Below, one piece after another: positions 62,777 to 64,000 of a DNA stretch of 64,000 nt; position 1 is the first letter of the stretch; the number at the start of each line of letters is the position of its first letter. The DNA comes from Fuerstiella sp. (lineage in GTDB: Bacteria > Planctomycetota > Planctomycetia > Planctomycetales > Planctomycetaceae). Under the pieces are notes generated by a model. That model made no database searches, was not told the DNA's origin, and worked only from the letters and a program-made list of their open reading frames with translations. The DNA lies in NCBI GenBank assembly GCA_022447225.1, contig JAKVAZ010000012.1, positions 62,001 through 126,000 on the forward strand, read 5' to 3'. Both the position numbers and the translations under genes were made by a program.

Positions 62777-64000
62777 GTGAATTCACGTCGCGATTTTCTG
62801 TTCAACGGTGGTCTCGGCTTTGGCAGCACGGCCCTTGGCAGCATGCTGGCGGATGACGTACAGGCCCAAGCCTCCCGCACTCGCAATCCGCTGGCGCTTC
62901 AGTCGCCTGATGCTCCCGGTACAGCCAGGAACGTCATTTTTCTGTTTATGCAGGGTGGCCCCAGTCATCTGGAGACATTCGACGAAAAACCGGCTCTTGC
63001 GAAATATGACGGACAGTTGCTGCCGAAAGAGTTACGAGACTTTGATCTGGCCCAGATCAACACGGCAGATTCTCAGGTCATGGCGACACAATTTCCATTT
63101 CGGCGCCATGGTGAAAGTCGGCTGCCGATCTCAAGTCTGTTTCCGAAACTCAGTCGCCACGCGGATCGTCTGGCCGTTGTTCGATCGATGCACCATGAAC
63201 TGTTCATTCATGGTTCGGCCATGATCATGATGCACTCGGGAACCCGACTGCTGGCGCATCCAACGGTTGGAGCGTGGGTCACCTACGGGCTTGGGTGTGA
63301 GAGTAATAATCTGCCATCCTACATCGCAATGACGGACAGTGTTTTTCGTAATGGCGCATCGATGTACTCGTCCGGTTTTCTGCCGGCCGTTTATCAGGGA
63401 ACTCCCATGCGTGCCGAAGGTGTGCCAATCCAGAACCTGCAGCGTCATCCGAGTGTTGCCGGTCGGGAACAGCGATTACTGCTCGACCAGATCAACGCGT
63501 GGAATCAGCAGCATCTGGCCGGGCGCCCCGGAGACAGTCGACTGGATGCACGCATTGCGAACTACGAGCTGGCGTATCGCATGCAGTCGGCGGCCCCGGA
63601 ACTCATCGATCTTTCCGGTGAAACAAAAGCCACTCGGGATCTTTACGGAATTGAAAACGGCACGGCGGACCGTTTTGGCCGGATGTGCCTCATGGCTCGG
63701 AGGATGGTGGAGCGAGGAGTGCGGTATGTTCAGCTGATCAGTGCCGGTTGGGACGCCCATGGAGACTGTAAGGGCAACCATGAAGGCCAGGCGGCCAAAA
63801 CAGATCAGCCGATCGCCGGATTGATTGAAGATCTTGATCGGCGAGGATTGCTGGACAGTACATTGCTGGTGTGGGTTGGTGAATTCGGCCGCACCCCGAT
63901 TCGTCAGGGATCCGGTGGTCGAGACCATCATCCGTACGGATTCAGCGCCTGGCTGGCCGGCGGGGGAGTGCAGGGTGGTAAAGTGATCGGGGCGACGGAT
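62777..64000 (+). CDS. DUF1501 family protein, N-terminal part (runs off window)
   Basis: Starts at GTG 62777, six bases after the PSCyt2/DUF1553 stop, and is open for 408 codons to the window edge. The Tat signal reads SRRDFLFNGGLGFGSTALGSM. NVIFLFMQGGPSHLETFD and HHELFIHGSAMIMMHSG follow, then the long DUF1501 core with GRDHHPYGFSAWLAGGG. It is part of the paired system PSCyt2-DUF1501. DUF1501 proteins are alkaline phosphatase superfamily members whose catalytic sites and substrates have not been shown. Family call is strong. A short part of the C-terminus is missing. Confidence 0.94.
   Translation, partial: MNSRRDFLFNGGLGFGSTALGSMLADDVQAQASRTRNPLALQSPDAPGTARNVIFLFMQGGPSHLETFDEKPALAKYDGQLLPKELRDFDLAQINTADSQVMATQFPFRRHGESRLPISSLFPKLSRHADRLAVVRSMHHELFIHGSAMIMMHSGTRLLAHPTVGAWVTYGLGCESNNLPSYIAMTDSVFRNGASMYSSGFLPAVYQGTPMRAEGVPIQNLQRHPSVAGREQRLLLDQINAWNQQHLAGRPGDSRLDARIANYELAYRMQSAAPELIDLSGETKATRDLYGIENGTADRFGRMCLMARRMVERGVRYVQLISAGWDAHGDCKGNHEGQAAKTDQPIAGLIEDLDRRGLLDSTLLVWVGEFGRTPIRQGSGGRDHHPYGFSAWLAGGGVQGGKVIGATD

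Overview
The window looks like a piece of a planctomycete chromosome. It carries families that are typical of, or largely confined to, that phylum: DUF1501 proteins at both window edges (both cut off), a PSCyt2/DUF1549-DUF1553 protein, a large haem-binding c-type cytochrome with an N-terminal DUF6797-like part, ThuA and Tat-exported Gfo/Idh/MocA proteins, a YTV-repeat protein (a family first defined in Rhodopirellula), a bacterial alternative GlmU-type protein, and a helix-turn-helix protein with DSDVKL/DSGISL repeats. Base composition is moderate (about 50% G+C by eye), genes are widely spaced, and Shine-Dalgarno sequences are often weak or absent, so many starts were chosen by homology. I saw no rRNA, tRNA, CRISPR array, phage genes or insertion sequence.

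Layout. 1-2.6 kb (minus): a DUF1501 3'-truncated fragment, then hisI-hisG-amino acid kinase. 2.9-6.8 kb: cysC, thioredoxin/YHS-like protein, EVE protein (minus), ClpP-like protease, ThuA protein. 6.9-12.6 kb: Gfo/Idh oxidoreductase, GlmU-like protein (minus), two TatA-like genes (minus), a lone response regulator, a membrane protein. 13.5-23.6 kb: YTV protein, then minus-strand BNR sialidase-like protein, a zwf-cyclase pair joined by an ATGA overlap, and a 1357-residue PQQ-propeller protein. 23.9-27.7 kb (plus): 3-hydroxyisobutyrate dehydrogenase-like protein, dapA, FAD oxidoreductase, a small membrane protein. 27.7-29.0 kb (minus): the acidic HTH-repeat protein. 30.2-42.0 kb (plus): yjbQ-kdsA, a lipoprotein, a sigma-54 activator, trkH-SGNH hydrolase, a small membrane-anchored protein plus an HTTM protein, an alpha/beta hydrolase. 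42.6-50.9 kb (minus): coiled-coil protein, CehA/McbA metallohydrolase, Gfo/Idh protein, ybdK-type ligase, possible HPr-like ORF, queD-like gene. 51-64 kb (plus): esterase, rlmB-type methylase, HtrA protease, cytochrome, Gfo/Idh, PSCyt2/DUF1553, DUF1501 (5' part only).

How it works together. Most of the window is core metabolism and housekeeping: histidine, lysine and Kdo synthesis, sulfate activation, the pentose phosphate entry step, K+ uptake, rRNA methylation, protein export and quality control. Superimposed is the planctomycete secreted-oxidoreductase repertoire: ThuA plus Gfo/Idh, and cytochrome - Gfo/Idh - PSCyt2 - DUF1501. Two of the three Gfo/Idh proteins are Tat-exported paralogues, and TatA-like genes lie nearby. 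The least explained parts are the HTH-repeat membrane protein, the YTV protein, the degenerate-receiver sigma-54 activator, the HTTM-linked 218-residue protein, and a set of perfect hairpins in intergenic DNA between 58.4 and 60.5 kb. I found no clear case for a wholly new defence or mobile system.
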